From NCBI RefSeq assembly GCF_002968335.2, contig NZ_CP134398.1:5704001-5768000 (forward strand): a stretch of DNA of 64,000 bases, written 5' to 3'. The notes beneath the pieces are model-generated. The model was not told where the DNA came from, searched no databases, and saw only the letters and a list, made by a program, of their open reading frames with translations. The translations under genes and the position numbers were made by a program. This DNA is from Mycobacterium sp. ITM-2016-00316. GTDB lineage: Bacteria; Actinomycetota; Actinomycetes; Mycobacteriales; Mycobacteriaceae. Position 1 is the stretch's first letter, and each line of letters opens with the position of its first letter. Of the stretch, positions 16,742-25,250 are shown in pieces.

Positions 16742-16855
16742 TCAGATCTCCAACGCTGCGTTCGCCGAGTCGAGGTGTGCCACCGTGATGAAGACCAATT
16801 CGGTGTCGCCGACGTTCTCGATATCGTGCAGCAGGTACTGACCGGGCTGCAGTTG
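16742..16855 (-). pseudogene. C-terminal relic of a cupin-domain protein
   Basis: The last 36 or so codons read LQPGQYLLHDIENVGDT then ELVFITVAHLDSAN and a TGA stop. This matches the final beta strands of small cupin proteins (PGxxxxHDIxNxGDxELVFITVE). No in-frame start or N-terminal half is present: about 65 bp upstream lies the stop of the DUF2795 gene. The frame stays open back into the DUF2795 gene but the translation there is not cupin-like. The most likely reading is a gene that lost its 5' part by deletion; a short translated peptide cannot be excluded. Confidence 0.5.
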
Positions 16856-16920
16856 TCGCGGCCGCGGGATCTGCTGCGGCTCACCTCGGCCCTGACGGTC
16901 GCCCAGGTCGCGGCACTGGG

Positions 16921-17121
16921 CTAGAGGTCCGCCAGCGTCACCGAGGCCATGACCTCCGCGCGGTTGGCATAGGTGTCGGAGGCGATGGCCAACAACGCCC
17001 GCGCGATATCGGGGCTGTCGTGGCGGATGGCGGCGTCGACCAGCGAGTCCTTGCTCGCCGGGAACTCGACGTCGACCAGACACGCACGGATGCGCTCATG
17101 CGCGGCGGACACGGCCATCAT
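16921..17121 (-). CDS. DUF2795 small protein
   Basis: A protein of about 66 aa. The pattern (DVEFPASKDSLVDAAIRHDSPDIARALLAIASDTYANRAEV) matches DUF2795, a short helical domain found in actinobacteria with no known function. GGGAGGA lies just upstream of tandem ATGs at 17121 and 17118; an ATG at 17139 (72 aa) is less well placed. It lies upstream of the cupin relic on the same strand and downstream of the MPT63-like gene. Confidence 0.75.
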   Translation of the reverse strand: MMAVSAAHERIRACLVDVEFPASKDSLVDAAIRHDSPDIARALLAIASDTYANRAEVMASVTLADL

Positions 17122-17203
17122 TTCCTCCCGTCGGATCATCTCCGCTCGGGGTTGCCCGTCCAGAGGCATCCGAAAACACGGGAGCGGACCGGTCCATCGG
17201 GTC

Positions 17204-17689
17204 TCAGCCGGACCAGACAAGCCGGCTGCGGCCGTCGTCGTAGCTCACCTCGGTCGGAGCGGGCCCGGTGACGTCGAAATAGATCTTCCCGTCGGATGCC
17301 CCGCCCTCCCCCAGTGGCGAGACGCTGAGATCTGGCGCCAACGCCTGCACGAGAACGCGGTAGCTCTGGCCGTCGGAGGTGCGCGCGCTGAAGTACTGCA
17401 TTGCGGGTACCACCGAGCCCGCGACGGCGTCGACATCGGTGCGCGCCTCCCACAGCACGCCCGCGAGCGGCACATCGCCGATGACCGGCACACTCAACAC
17501 GTCGATGCCGCTGGGCTGCAGATCGTGAACGGTGTAGCCACCGAGCCCCGCGCCGTCGATATCGGCGGCGCGCAACTGAGTTCCGAATCCGGCAACGGTG
17601 GGATCGGCGGATGCGAGTGGGCCGTTGGTTGCCCCCGCTGCGACGACGGCGGCGCAGGCCGCCAACGCCGCGAATTTCCTGGCGTTCAT
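17204..17689 (-). CDS. MPT63-like secreted immunoglobulin-fold protein
   Basis: A 161-residue exported protein. A Sec signal peptide (residues 1-29, cleavage after LASA) is followed by a domain matching the mycobacterial antigen MPT63: FSARTSDGQSYRVL and GKIYFDVTGPAPTEV correspond closely to MPT63 segments. MPT63 folds as an antiparallel beta sandwich and is secreted in quantity; its role is unknown. AGGAG precedes the ATG by 9 nt. A 14-bp perfect palindrome lies 31 bp upstream of the start, suggesting a dedicated regulator. Confidence 0.87.
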   Translation of the reverse strand: MNARKFAALAACAAVVAAGATNGPLASADPTVAGFGTQLRAADIDGAGLGGYTVHDLQPSGIDVLSVPVIGDVPLAGVLWEARTDVDAVAGSVVPAMQYFSARTSDGQSYRVLVQALAPDLSVSPLGEGGASDGKIYFDVTGPAPTEVSYDDGRSRLVWSG

Positions 17690-17720
17690 GGCGTTCGTCT
17701 CCTGAAAGTCGGTTTTCCGC

Positions 17721-17734
17721 TTCCTTATAAGGAA
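17721..17734. promoter_or_regulatory. 14-bp perfect palindrome before the MPT63-like gene
   Basis: TTCCTTATAAGGAA reads the same on both strands and is strikingly AT-rich for this genome. It lies 31 bp upstream of the MPT63-like ATG, overlapping the expected -10 region, and 47 bp past the end of the upstream SRPBCC gene. An operator is the likely role; no regulator gene is adjacent. Confidence 0.5.
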
Positions 17735-17781
17735 ATGCCCGCTTCAGAACGCCCGAAAACACATGAATTGGTGGTCGGGTG

Positions 17782-18207
17782 CTAGCCCGCCGCCCGCGAG
17801 GAGGCCCGCACCAGCAGCCGCAGCAGGACCTGCCCGATTCCGGCGAGCGGGACCTTCACCAGCGGGAACGTGGCGGTCGAGCCGATGGTGTATTCGATGT
17901 GGGTGCTCGTGCCGGACTCGGTCAGCCGCACTTCGCCGGTGTAGCCGGGGAACGGGGTGCCCGAGAGCGCCTTGTAGCCGAACACGTGTGGCGCGTCGAA
18001 GGTCACCACCTCTTCGACGATGTCCGGACCCGGGCCCGGGGTGCTGATCCGGCGGACCGCACCCAACCCGTTCGGATCGGGTGTGCCGGGCTTGCCGAGG
18101 GTGACCTTGACACCCGGCCCCCAGCCGGCCATGCCGACGTGGTCGGTCAGGGTGGCCCACACCGTGTCGATCGGGACGTTGACGGTGGCGTTCGCTGTGA
18201 CGTGCAT
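17782..18207 (-). CDS. SRPBCC/polyketide cyclase-like protein
   Basis: A 141-residue START-like helix-grip protein. The N-terminus MHVTANATVNVPIDTVWATLTDHVGMAGW is the typical first strand and helix, and the central GPDIVEEVVTFDAPHVFGYKA continues the curved sheet. These proteins bind hydrophobic ligands; no function is assignable. ATG 18207 has GGGGCAGG at about 9 nt; ATG 18216 is an alternative. It is divergent from the acyl-CoA dehydrogenase pair, 72 bp away. Confidence 0.82.
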   Translation of the reverse strand: MHVTANATVNVPIDTVWATLTDHVGMAGWGPGVKVTLGKPGTPDPNGLGAVRRISTPGPGPDIVEEVVTFDAPHVFGYKALSGTPFPGYTGEVRLTESGTSTHIEYTIGSTATFPLVKVPLAGIGQVLLRLLVRASSRAAG

Positions 18208-18279
18208 GAACCACATCCTGCCCCACCGGTTGGTAGACCCGCCTACGTGACGTCGATCACTCTTGCCTAGGGTGGCTGG

Positions 18280-19473
18280 ATGAGCGCGAAAGCCGATGCG
18301 GACCGGGTCGCTGACCTGGCCCGGCAGGTCGTGGCAGACCACGACCCGAAGAAGGTCCCGATCCCGGAGTTCCTGACGGCGAGCTATGACGCCGGGCTGT
18401 CCTGGGTGCACTTCCCGGAGGGACTCGGCGGATTGGGAGTCTCCCGCGGGCTGCAGGCCGTCGCGGACGGCATCCTGCAGGGCGCCGGCGGTCCGATGCC
18501 GCTGGGGCTCAACCCGATGGGATACGGGATGGCCGCGCCGACGGTGCGCGAGCACGCACAGTCCGAGGACCTCAAGAGGTTCTGGCTGCGGCCGCTGGCC
18601 AGCACCGAGGACATCTGGTGTCAGCTGTTCTCCGAGCCCGGCGCCGGCTCCGATCTGGCCGGGTTGGCGACCTCCGCCGTCCGCGACGGTGACGACTGGG
18701 TCATCAACGGGCAGAAGGTGTGGACCAGCCTGGCGCATCGGGCGCGGTGGGGGCTGCTGCTGGCGCGCACGAATCCCGATGTGGCCAAGCACAAGGGACT
18801 GACCTATTTCGTGCTGGACATGCACGCCCCCGGTGTCGAGACACGGCCGCTGCGCCAGCTCACCGGGCAGGCCGAATTCAACGAGGTCTACATCACCGAC
18901 GCCCGCATCCCCGATGCGCACCGGCTCGGCGATGTCGGCAACGGCTGGGGTGTGGCGATGACGACGCTGATGAACGAGCGCAGTGCGCTCGGCGGTAGCG
19001 GCGCCAAGCGCGGCGCGGGCACCATCGCCGAGGCCGTCGGGCTGTGGGCCGCACGGCCGGATCTGCAGACCCCGGTGCTGCGCGACCGGCTCACCCAGCT
19101 GTGGCTGCGTTCGGAGGCCCAGCGGCTGACCGCGCAGCGTTCCCGGGCCACCGCCACCGTCGGCGGCCCGGGGCCGGAGGGCTCCATCGGCAAGCTGGTC
19201 GGCGCCGAACTCAACCAGCACATCTACACCTGGTGCATGGATCTGCTTGGCGCCGAGGGCATTCTGTACCACGGGTACGGACTCCATGACAGTGACGACG
19301 AATCAGATTGGCGGGGTCCCATTCAGCAGCGCTTCCTGCGCAGCAAGGCCAACACCATCGAAGGCGGGACATCGGAAGTGATGCGCAACATCCTGGCCGA
19401 ACGGATCCTGGGGCTGCCCGGCGATCTGCGGGCCGACGCCGGTATGCCCTGGAAAGAGGTGCCGCGTGGCTGA
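18280..19473 (+). CDS. acyl-CoA dehydrogenase, first subunit of a pair
   Basis: FAD enzyme of 397 aa catalysing alpha,beta-dehydrogenation of an acyl-CoA. CQLFSEPGAGSDLAGL is the flavin/substrate motif, NGQKVWTS follows, and the C-terminal IEGGTSEVMRNILAERILGLP is the FAD-binding signature. It overlaps the second dehydrogenase gene by 8 bp. Such adjacent unequal pairs in mycobacteria form alpha2beta2 heterotetramers (FadE26/27, FadE28/29 types) that act on steroid side chains or other bulky CoA esters. The substrate here is unknown. Confidence 0.92.
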   Translation: MSAKADADRVADLARQVVADHDPKKVPIPEFLTASYDAGLSWVHFPEGLGGLGVSRGLQAVADGILQGAGGPMPLGLNPMGYGMAAPTVREHAQSEDLKRFWLRPLASTEDIWCQLFSEPGAGSDLAGLATSAVRDGDDWVINGQKVWTSLAHRARWGLLLARTNPDVAKHKGLTYFVLDMHAPGVETRPLRQLTGQAEFNEVYITDARIPDAHRLGDVGNGWGVAMTTLMNERSALGGSGAKRGAGTIAEAVGLWAARPDLQTPVLRDRLTQLWLRSEAQRLTAQRSRATATVGGPGPEGSIGKLVGAELNQHIYTWCMDLLGAEGILYHGYGLHDSDDESDWRGPIQQRFLRSKANTIEGGTSEVMRNILAERILGLPGDLRADAGMPWKEVPRG

Positions 19474-20650
19474 GAAGTTTACGGATCAGCCCGACAACGT
19501 GGCTGAGGGCGAGTTCGTGTTCACCGGCGAGCAGGCCCAACTCCGGGATGCGGTGCGCAAGTTCAGCACCGACAACTTCGGCGAGGCAGAGGCCCGCATC
19601 CAGATGGAATCCGAGCCGCGCTTCGACCGGAAAGTCTGGCAGCGGTTGGGATCCGAGCTCGGCGTGCTCGGGCTGTCCGTGCCCGAGGCCGACGGTGGCG
19701 TCGGCGGCACGCTGGTCGATCAGGCCATCGCGGTGGAGGAACTCGGCGCGGCGCTGGCAACCGGGCCGCTCTTCGGCACCGTGTTCCTGGCCATCCCGGC
19801 GCTGGTCGCCACATCCGCCGGTCCGGACCGTGACGAGCTGCTCGGCGCCCTGGTCGAGGGCACCCGCACCGCGGCCTTCGCGGTCCCGGACCGGGCCGGC
19901 GCCTTCGACCCCGCCGCCATCACTGTCACCGGAACCGAGCGGCTGACCGGACGGGTTGAACGCGTCGTCGACGCCGATGCCGCCGACGAACTCCTGGTTG
20001 CCGCAACGGGTCCCGGGGGCGTGGCGCTCTATGCCGTCGACGCGAACGGCCCCGGTGTGCAGCGCACCCAGCTGGTCACCCTCGACCTGACCCGGCCGCA
20101 GGCGACCATCGAGCTGTCCGATGCGCCGGCCCGGCTGCTGGCCGGACCGGATGAGGCCGACCGGGTGATCACCCACGCGCTGCAGGTCGGTTCGGCGCTG
20201 CTGGCGGCCGAACAGATCGGTGCCGCAGCGCATCTGCTGAACCTCTCGGTCGAGTACGCGAAGTCCCGGCTGCAGTTCGGCCGTCCGATCGGGTCCTTCC
20301 AGGCCGTCAAGCACCGGCTGGCCGAGGGCATGGTGGATCTGGAACATGCCCGCTCGGCCACCTATCACGCGGTGTGGGCGCTCAGCGACGGCTCCGACGA
20401 CCCGGCCCTGTCGGCCGCCATCGCGCAGGCCTTGGCGTCGGCGGCGTTCTCCCGCATCGCCACCGACACCATCCAGGTGCACGGCGGGATCGGCTTCACC
20501 TGGGAGCACCAGGCGCACCTGTACTTCAAGCGGGCCACCACCGATGCGGCGCTGCTGGGCAGTGCCGAAGCGCACCGCAACCGAGTGGCCGAGCTGGTCC
20601 TGGACACCGCGCCGGCGGACCGGGCGCCACGGGTGGCGACCGGCGTGTAG
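19466..20650 (+). CDS. acyl-CoA dehydrogenase, second subunit of the pair
   Basis: A 394-residue acyl-CoA dehydrogenase relative starting at GTG within the preceding gene. The N-terminal helical and C-terminal domains are recognisable (RLQFGRPIGSFQAVKHRLAEG; QVHGGIGFTWEHQAHLYFKR), but the mid-domain flavin motif is degenerate, as in the partner subunits of heteromeric FadE complexes. GIGFTWEH contains the Glu region near the active site. Translational overlap strongly supports complex formation with the first subunit. Confidence 0.9.
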   Translation: MAEKFTDQPDNVAEGEFVFTGEQAQLRDAVRKFSTDNFGEAEARIQMESEPRFDRKVWQRLGSELGVLGLSVPEADGGVGGTLVDQAIAVEELGAALATGPLFGTVFLAIPALVATSAGPDRDELLGALVEGTRTAAFAVPDRAGAFDPAAITVTGTERLTGRVERVVDADAADELLVAATGPGGVALYAVDANGPGVQRTQLVTLDLTRPQATIELSDAPARLLAGPDEADRVITHALQVGSALLAAEQIGAAAHLLNLSVEYAKSRLQFGRPIGSFQAVKHRLAEGMVDLEHARSATYHAVWALSDGSDDPALSAAIAQALASAAFSRIATDTIQVHGGIGFTWEHQAHLYFKRATTDAALLGSAEAHRNRVAELVLDTAPADRAPRVATGV

Positions 20651-20744
20651 CAGACACCACGCGGGTCGCACAAGGGCCGGCGGGGCGGGATTCTCGGGCC
20701 TGCGGGCCGATTCCTGCCGTCGCCGCGCGCCGAAGACTCGATGT

Positions 20745-22241
20745 GTGCCCCTCTTGTCCCGCCGACAGCTCCTCGTCGGCCTCACCGCAACCCCGCTGGC
20801 CTTGACTCTGGCCTGCTCGGGCCCCCAGCCCGAGCGCCGTGCGCAGGCACTGACCCGTCCGCTGCCGATCCCGCCACTCGCCGACTCGACCGTCGGCCCC
20901 GATGGCACTCGCGTCTTCAGGCTGCGGGCGATGGCCGGCGAGACCGACATGCTGCCCGGGGTGCGCACCGCCACCTGGGGATTCAACGGCTCGATTCTGG
21001 GGCCGACGCTGCGCGCCCGACGCGGTGAATCGGTGGCGGTCCAGGTCGAGAATGCGCTGACCGAGCCGACCACCGTGCACTGGCACGGTATGCACGTACC
21101 GGCCCAGTGCGATGGCGGTCCGCACCAGACGGTGCCGGCCGGCGGGCGATGGGAGCCCCGCTGGCAGGTGCGCCAGCCCGCGGCCACGCTCTGGTATCAC
21201 CCGCATCCGCACGGCGTCACCGAGAAGCACATCTACCGGGGACTGGCCGGCATGTTCCTCATCGACGATGACGCCGACGGCACTGTGGGTCTTCCGCGCG
21301 ACTACGGCGTCGACGACATCCCGCTGATCATCCAGGACCGCCGGTTCACGCCCGCCGGTGCCCTCGATGAATCCGATCCGACGGACATCGGCCTGCTCGG
21401 CGACACCATCGTCACCAACGGTATTGCCGGAGCACATCTCACGGTGCGCACCGAGCAGGTCCGGCTGCGCATTCTCAATGGTTCCGGTGGCCGGTTGTAC
21501 AACCTGGGTTTCTCCGACGGCCGGGCCTTTCACATCGTCGCCGGCGACGGCGGACTGCTCACCGCCCCCGTTCCGGTGACCCGGGTGCAGCTGAGTCCGG
21601 GCGAGCGGGCCGAGATCATCGTCGACTGCTCGACTGGCAACTCCGCTGTGCTGCAATCATTCCCGATCGATGGCCGGGCCGGACTGGACGCCGAGGAGGC
21701 CGCACGCTTCGGCGTCGGTGACTCGTTCACCATACTGCGGCTGCAACCGGAGCCCACCCTGCGCCCGAGCGCCGCGCTCCCCGCAGCGCTCGCCGCATTG
21801 CCGGCGCTGCCGGATCCGGCGCGCTCGGTGCACCGCGAGTTCGAACTGCAGTGGTTCATGATCAACCGGAACCGGATGGACATGAACCGCATCGACTTCC
21901 AGGCGACCGTGGACACCGACGAGATCTGGACGGTGCGCAACGTGGACAACTGGCCGCACAATTTCCACGTGCACGACACCCAGTTCCGGGTCATCGACAT
22001 CGACGGCATGCCACCACCGCCGCAGCTGGCAGGTTACAAGGACACGGTGTATACCCCACCGGGGCAACGGATACGGCTTGCGGTCCGCTTCTCCGACTAC
22101 ACCGATCCCACCTTCCCATACATGTATCACTGCCATCTGGCCCTGCATGAGGACCAGGGCATGATGGGTCAGTTCCTGGTGCTCGATCCCGGGCAGCAGG
22201 CCGAGCCGATGGCCATGGACATGCCTCACGCCATGCGTTGA
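20745..22241 (+). CDS. multicopper oxidase, exported
   Basis: A 498-residue laccase-like oxidase starting at GTG 20745. The N-terminus has twin Arg (LSRRQLLVG) and an LAC lipobox-like end, so it is Tat-exported and may be lipid-anchored. All four copper-binding segments are present: HWHG (about 112-115), YHPHPHG (151-157), HNFHVHDTQF, and HCHLALHEDQGMM, the last with the type 1 Met ligand. Mycobacterial MmcO relatives oxidise Cu(I) and give copper resistance. The 3' end overlaps the response-regulator gene of a two-component system by 16 bp, tail to tail. Confidence 0.92.
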   Translation: MPLLSRRQLLVGLTATPLALTLACSGPQPERRAQALTRPLPIPPLADSTVGPDGTRVFRLRAMAGETDMLPGVRTATWGFNGSILGPTLRARRGESVAVQVENALTEPTTVHWHGMHVPAQCDGGPHQTVPAGGRWEPRWQVRQPAATLWYHPHPHGVTEKHIYRGLAGMFLIDDDADGTVGLPRDYGVDDIPLIIQDRRFTPAGALDESDPTDIGLLGDTIVTNGIAGAHLTVRTEQVRLRILNGSGGRLYNLGFSDGRAFHIVAGDGGLLTAPVPVTRVQLSPGERAEIIVDCSTGNSAVLQSFPIDGRAGLDAEEAARFGVGDSFTILRLQPEPTLRPSAALPAALAALPALPDPARSVHREFELQWFMINRNRMDMNRIDFQATVDTDEIWTVRNVDNWPHNFHVHDTQFRVIDIDGMPPPPQLAGYKDTVYTPPGQRIRLAVRFSDYTDPTFPYMYHCHLALHEDQGMMGQFLVLDPGQQAEPMAMDMPHAMR

Positions 22242-22861
22242 TATCCGAACACCGCGAGTTGCACCCTGTTTTGCGCACCGAGCTTGTCCATCAGGTTCGC
22301 CACGTGCGTCTTGACGGTCGTGACTCCGAGATGCAGCCGATCGGCGATCTCCTGATTGGACAGTCCCTCGATGACCAGGGGCAGCACATCTTCTTCACGT
22401 GCGGTCAGCGGTACCGCGGTGGGGCCATCGGGCACGCGCGCGTCGACCGCACGGGATACCAACCGCTGCAAAAGATGCGGTGACAGCACGAAGTCACCGG
22501 CGGCCACCCGATGCACCGCGGCAATCAGTTCGGCGGGGTTGGTGTCCTTGACCAGGAAGCCCGCAGCCCCGGCGGCCAGCGCGGGATACAGATGGTCGTC
22601 GTCGTCAAAGGTGGTGAGCACCAGTATCTTTGCCTCAGGACGTCCGGAGAGCACCTGTCCGATGGCGGTGATACCGTCGACCCCTGGCATCCGGAGATCC
22701 ATCAGGATCACATCCGGCGTCAGCTCGGCGGCCAACCGCACCGCCTGCGCACCGTCGGCGGCCTCACCGACCACGTGCACACCGTCCGTCGATTCGCACA
22801 GCATGCGCAGTCCGGCCCGGACCAGGCGTTGGTCATCGGCGATCAGGACGCGGGTAGCCAT
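22226..22861 (-). CDS. NarL/LuxR-type response regulator
   Basis: A 211-residue regulator. The receiver domain (residues 1-120) has Asp9/Asp10 and the phospho-acceptor Asp55 in VILMDLRMPG, with Lys near residue 105 in FLVKDTN. The C-terminal LuxR helix-turn-helix (LTAREEDVLPLVIEGLSNQEIADRL) binds DNA. Its ATG lies inside the end of the kinase gene, indicating translational coupling. An in-frame ATG 15 bp upstream is possible. The pair likely senses an envelope signal; target genes are unknown. Confidence 0.93.
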   Translation of the reverse strand: MATRVLIADDQRLVRAGLRMLCESTDGVHVVGEAADGAQAVRLAAELTPDVILMDLRMPGVDGITAIGQVLSGRPEAKILVLTTFDDDDHLYPALAAGAAGFLVKDTNPAELIAAVHRVAAGDFVLSPHLLQRLVSRAVDARVPDGPTAVPLTAREEDVLPLVIEGLSNQEIADRLHLGVTTVKTHVANLMDKLGAQNRVQLAVFGYQRMA

Positions 22862-23922
22862 GCCCGTACTTTCCATCCCTGCTCGCTGCGGCCGGCGGCG
22901 AACGTGCCGCCGCAGAGCTCCATCCGCTCCGACATGCCGATGATGCCCAGGCCACCCTGCTGCTCGTCGACCCCGACACTGTCGACGCCGATCTCCACAC
23001 CGCCATCGCGTCGCGCGATGGACAGCTGCACAGGACCTTCCGGATCGGCATGTTTCATCACGTTGGTGAGCGCCTCCTGCGTCACCCGCAGCACGGTCAA
23101 CCGCGCCATCGCGTCCAGCCCGGTGATCGTCGCGTCGATATCCGCTTCGACGGTGAAACCCGCTGCGCGGGTGCGGTGCACGGCGGCATCGATCTCGCCC
23201 CACAGCGCCTCGGGTTCCACCATGGCCACCTCGTGCAGGGCCGGGTCACGCAGGGCAGCCTGCCAGCGCCGGATATCGGCCAGTGCGTCGGCCGCGGTGC
23301 GGTGCACGTCGTCGAGCACCTCGGCGACCCGCGGATCCTCCTTGCCGATCACATGTTCGGCGACACCGGTGCGCAGCGCGATGGAGGCCATGTGGTGGGC
23401 AACGAGATCGTGCAGCTCACGCGCCATGGCGCCCCGCTCGGCGGCGCGAACCTCCGATTCCGCGAGTGCCCGGAACCGTCGCTGACCGCGCAGGTACAAG
23501 CCGAGCAGCAGCGGCAGCCCGAACGCCGCCACCACGGTGGTGATATCGGCGGCGCTCCACCGCGCGGCGTGATCGTCGAGTTGCACCCCGGCTACCAGGG
23601 CGAGCAGCCAGCCGGTGGCGGCGATGCCGATGACCGGGTCCCGGTCGGTGCGTGCCGCAAGTTCGGCCAGCGCGAGCGCACCGATATAGGGCACCAGACC
23701 GGACAGCCCCCATGCCTGGGCGGCGAACATCGGCACCGCGAGTGCAGACAGCGCGAGCGACACCGGAAACGGCCACCGGCCGCCGGCCAGGAAGACCACG
23801 GCCGCCGTGCAGGCCAGTACCCAGTAGCCGGCCGATACCCGGAATTCGCCGGGAAACGTACTCACCGCTAGGAGCACCGGCGTCAACAGCAGCGGCGCGC
23901 TCCGGAGCAGGAGGGAGTGCAC
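22843..23922 (-). CDS. NarX-type sensor histidine kinase
   Basis: A 359-residue membrane kinase. Four or five membrane helices fill residues 5-145 with no large external domain. The HisKA_3 dimerisation segment ARELHDLVAHHMASI places the phospho-His at about residue 171. The ATPase part has an N box (VTQEALTNVMKHA) and a G box (GLGIIGMSER). It pairs with the overlapping response-regulator gene. The CaiB gene lies 4 bp upstream on the same strand. Confidence 0.92.
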   Translation of the reverse strand: MHSLLLRSAPLLLTPVLLAVSTFPGEFRVSAGYWVLACTAAVVFLAGGRWPFPVSLALSALAVPMFAAQAWGLSGLVPYIGALALAELAARTDRDPVIGIAATGWLLALVAGVQLDDHAARWSAADITTVVAAFGLPLLLGLYLRGQRRFRALAESEVRAAERGAMARELHDLVAHHMASIALRTGVAEHVIGKEDPRVAEVLDDVHRTAADALADIRRWQAALRDPALHEVAMVEPEALWGEIDAAVHRTRAAGFTVEADIDATITGLDAMARLTVLRVTQEALTNVMKHADPEGPVQLSIARRDGGVEIGVDSVGVDEQQGGLGIIGMSERMELCGGTFAAGRSEQGWKVRAWLPAS

Positions 23923-23926
23923 ATGG

Positions 23927-25150
23927 TCAGGCTATCGCGCCGGCATCCTTGAGCTCCTCGATGCGATCCCAATCCAGGCCGATCTCCATCAGCACCAGCT
24001 CGGTGTGTTCGGAGGCCTGCGGCGCGCGGGTGGTCTGTAGCGGTTCGTGGTTGAACTGCACCGGGCCGCGCACCACCTTGAACGGTGTGCCGTCGGCGCC
24101 TTCGACCTCGGTGACCATGTCATTGGCCAGCGCCTGCTCGTCGCTGCCCAGGTCCACCAGGCTCTGGAACGGTGCCCACTGGCCTCTCATCGTCTTGAGG
24201 TGCGTGCGCCAGTAGTCGAACGGTCGGCTGCGGATCGCTGCGGTGATCAGTTCGACGGCGGCCGCGGCATTTTCGATCAGCGGCAGCACATCGGAGAAAC
24301 GCGGATCATCGGCCAACTCGGGCAGCCCGAGATGCTCGAAGGCGTCACGGATATAGCCGGTCGGGCTGACGATGCACAGGTTGATGGTGCCACCGTCGGA
24401 GGTCAGGTAGTTGCCCAGGAAAGGGTTCACCGTGGGGCCAACCGAATTCGGCATCACCGAGCGCATGGTCTCCCCGGTCTCCATGCCCTGGGTGACGCTC
24501 GCGCCTGCCGCCCACCACGCCGTGCTCAGCAGGGACACGTCGATCTCGGAGGTCTCGCCGGTGCGCTCGCGGTGGAACAGTGCCGCGGAGATACCGCCGG
24601 CGATGTTCATCCCGCCGATCGAGTCACCGAAGGCCGGGATGCCCTGCGACAGTGCACCGCCGAGCTCTTCGGGGGTCAGTGCGTGCCCGACACCGCTGCG
24701 GGTCCAGAACGCGGTGCCATCGAAGCCGCCGGTGTCGCGTTCGGCGCCCTTGTCGCCGTAGGCGCTGCCGCGGGCGTAGATGATGTTCGGGTTGACCGCC
24801 CGGATGTGCTCGATATCGAACTTGTTCTTCTGCCGCTGGGCGGGCAGGTAGTTGGTGAGGAAGACGTCGGCGGTCTTGGCGATCTCGTAGAGCACCTCCT
24901 GGCCGCCCGGGGTGGAGACGTCGATGCCGACGCTGCGCTTGCCACGGTTGGGATGCTCGATCAAGGGATGCCTGTTGGGGTCGAGCGCGAAACCGCCCAT
25001 GTTGATGAACCCGCGCTGGGTGTCACCACGCACCGGGTGCTCGACCTTGATGACATCGGCGCCCCAGTCGGCGAGGATTGCGCCGGCGGCGGGGACGAAG
25101 GTGAACTGTGCGACCTCCAGGACGCGAACGCCCTCCATGACCTTGCTCAT
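23927..25150 (-). CDS. CaiB/BaiF-family CoA-transferase
   Basis: Class III CoA-transferase of 407 aa. The N-terminus MEGVRVLEVAQFTFVPAAGA and GADVIKVEHPVRGD are family signatures; DTGGFDGTAFW carries the catalytic Asp that forms a mixed anhydride. It moves CoA between carboxylic acids, or acts as an acyl-CoA racemase in some members. ATG 25150 fits the family start; the upstream frame overlaps the promoter region. It is divergent from an FMN reductase gene, with a 14-bp palindrome between. Confidence 0.9.
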   Translation of the reverse strand: MSKVMEGVRVLEVAQFTFVPAAGAILADWGADVIKVEHPVRGDTQRGFINMGGFALDPNRHPLIEHPNRGKRSVGIDVSTPGGQEVLYEIAKTADVFLTNYLPAQRQKNKFDIEHIRAVNPNIIYARGSAYGDKGAERDTGGFDGTAFWTRSGVGHALTPEELGGALSQGIPAFGDSIGGMNIAGGISAALFHRERTGETSEIDVSLLSTAWWAAGASVTQGMETGETMRSVMPNSVGPTVNPFLGNYLTSDGGTINLCIVSPTGYIRDAFEHLGLPELADDPRFSDVLPLIENAAAAVELITAAIRSRPFDYWRTHLKTMRGQWAPFQSLVDLGSDEQALANDMVTEVEGADGTPFKVVRGPVQFNHEPLQTTRAPQASEHTELVLMEIGLDWDRIEELKDAGAIA

Positions 25151-25174
25151 ACCGCCGACCGTACCGTAATTGCG

Positions 25175-25188
25175 ACGGTATATACCGT
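25175..25188. promoter_or_regulatory. 14-bp perfect palindrome in divergent promoter
   Basis: ACGGTATATACCGT reads identically on both strands, 24 bp before the CaiB ATG and 62 bp before the FMN reductase ATG. A looser partner, ACCGT-N7-ACGGT (25163-25179), overlaps it. The site could control both genes; the regulator is not adjacent. Confidence 0.5.
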
Positions 25189-25250
25189 TGTGATTCGGGA
25201 AGACTTGAGCCGTTGGCAGGCGATGCACCTACCGAAGGGAGCAAGTGAAC

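Noticed and set aside
16739..16924. 61-codon + strand frame opposite the cupin relic
   Set aside because: The translation has some helical character but no ribosome-binding site and begins inside the terminator hairpin; the cupin-like reading of the other strand is better supported.
19211..21187. 658-codon minus-strand open frame across the acyl-CoA dehydrogenase and oxidase genes
   Set aside because: It crosses two clear genes and an intergenic gap and has no family features.
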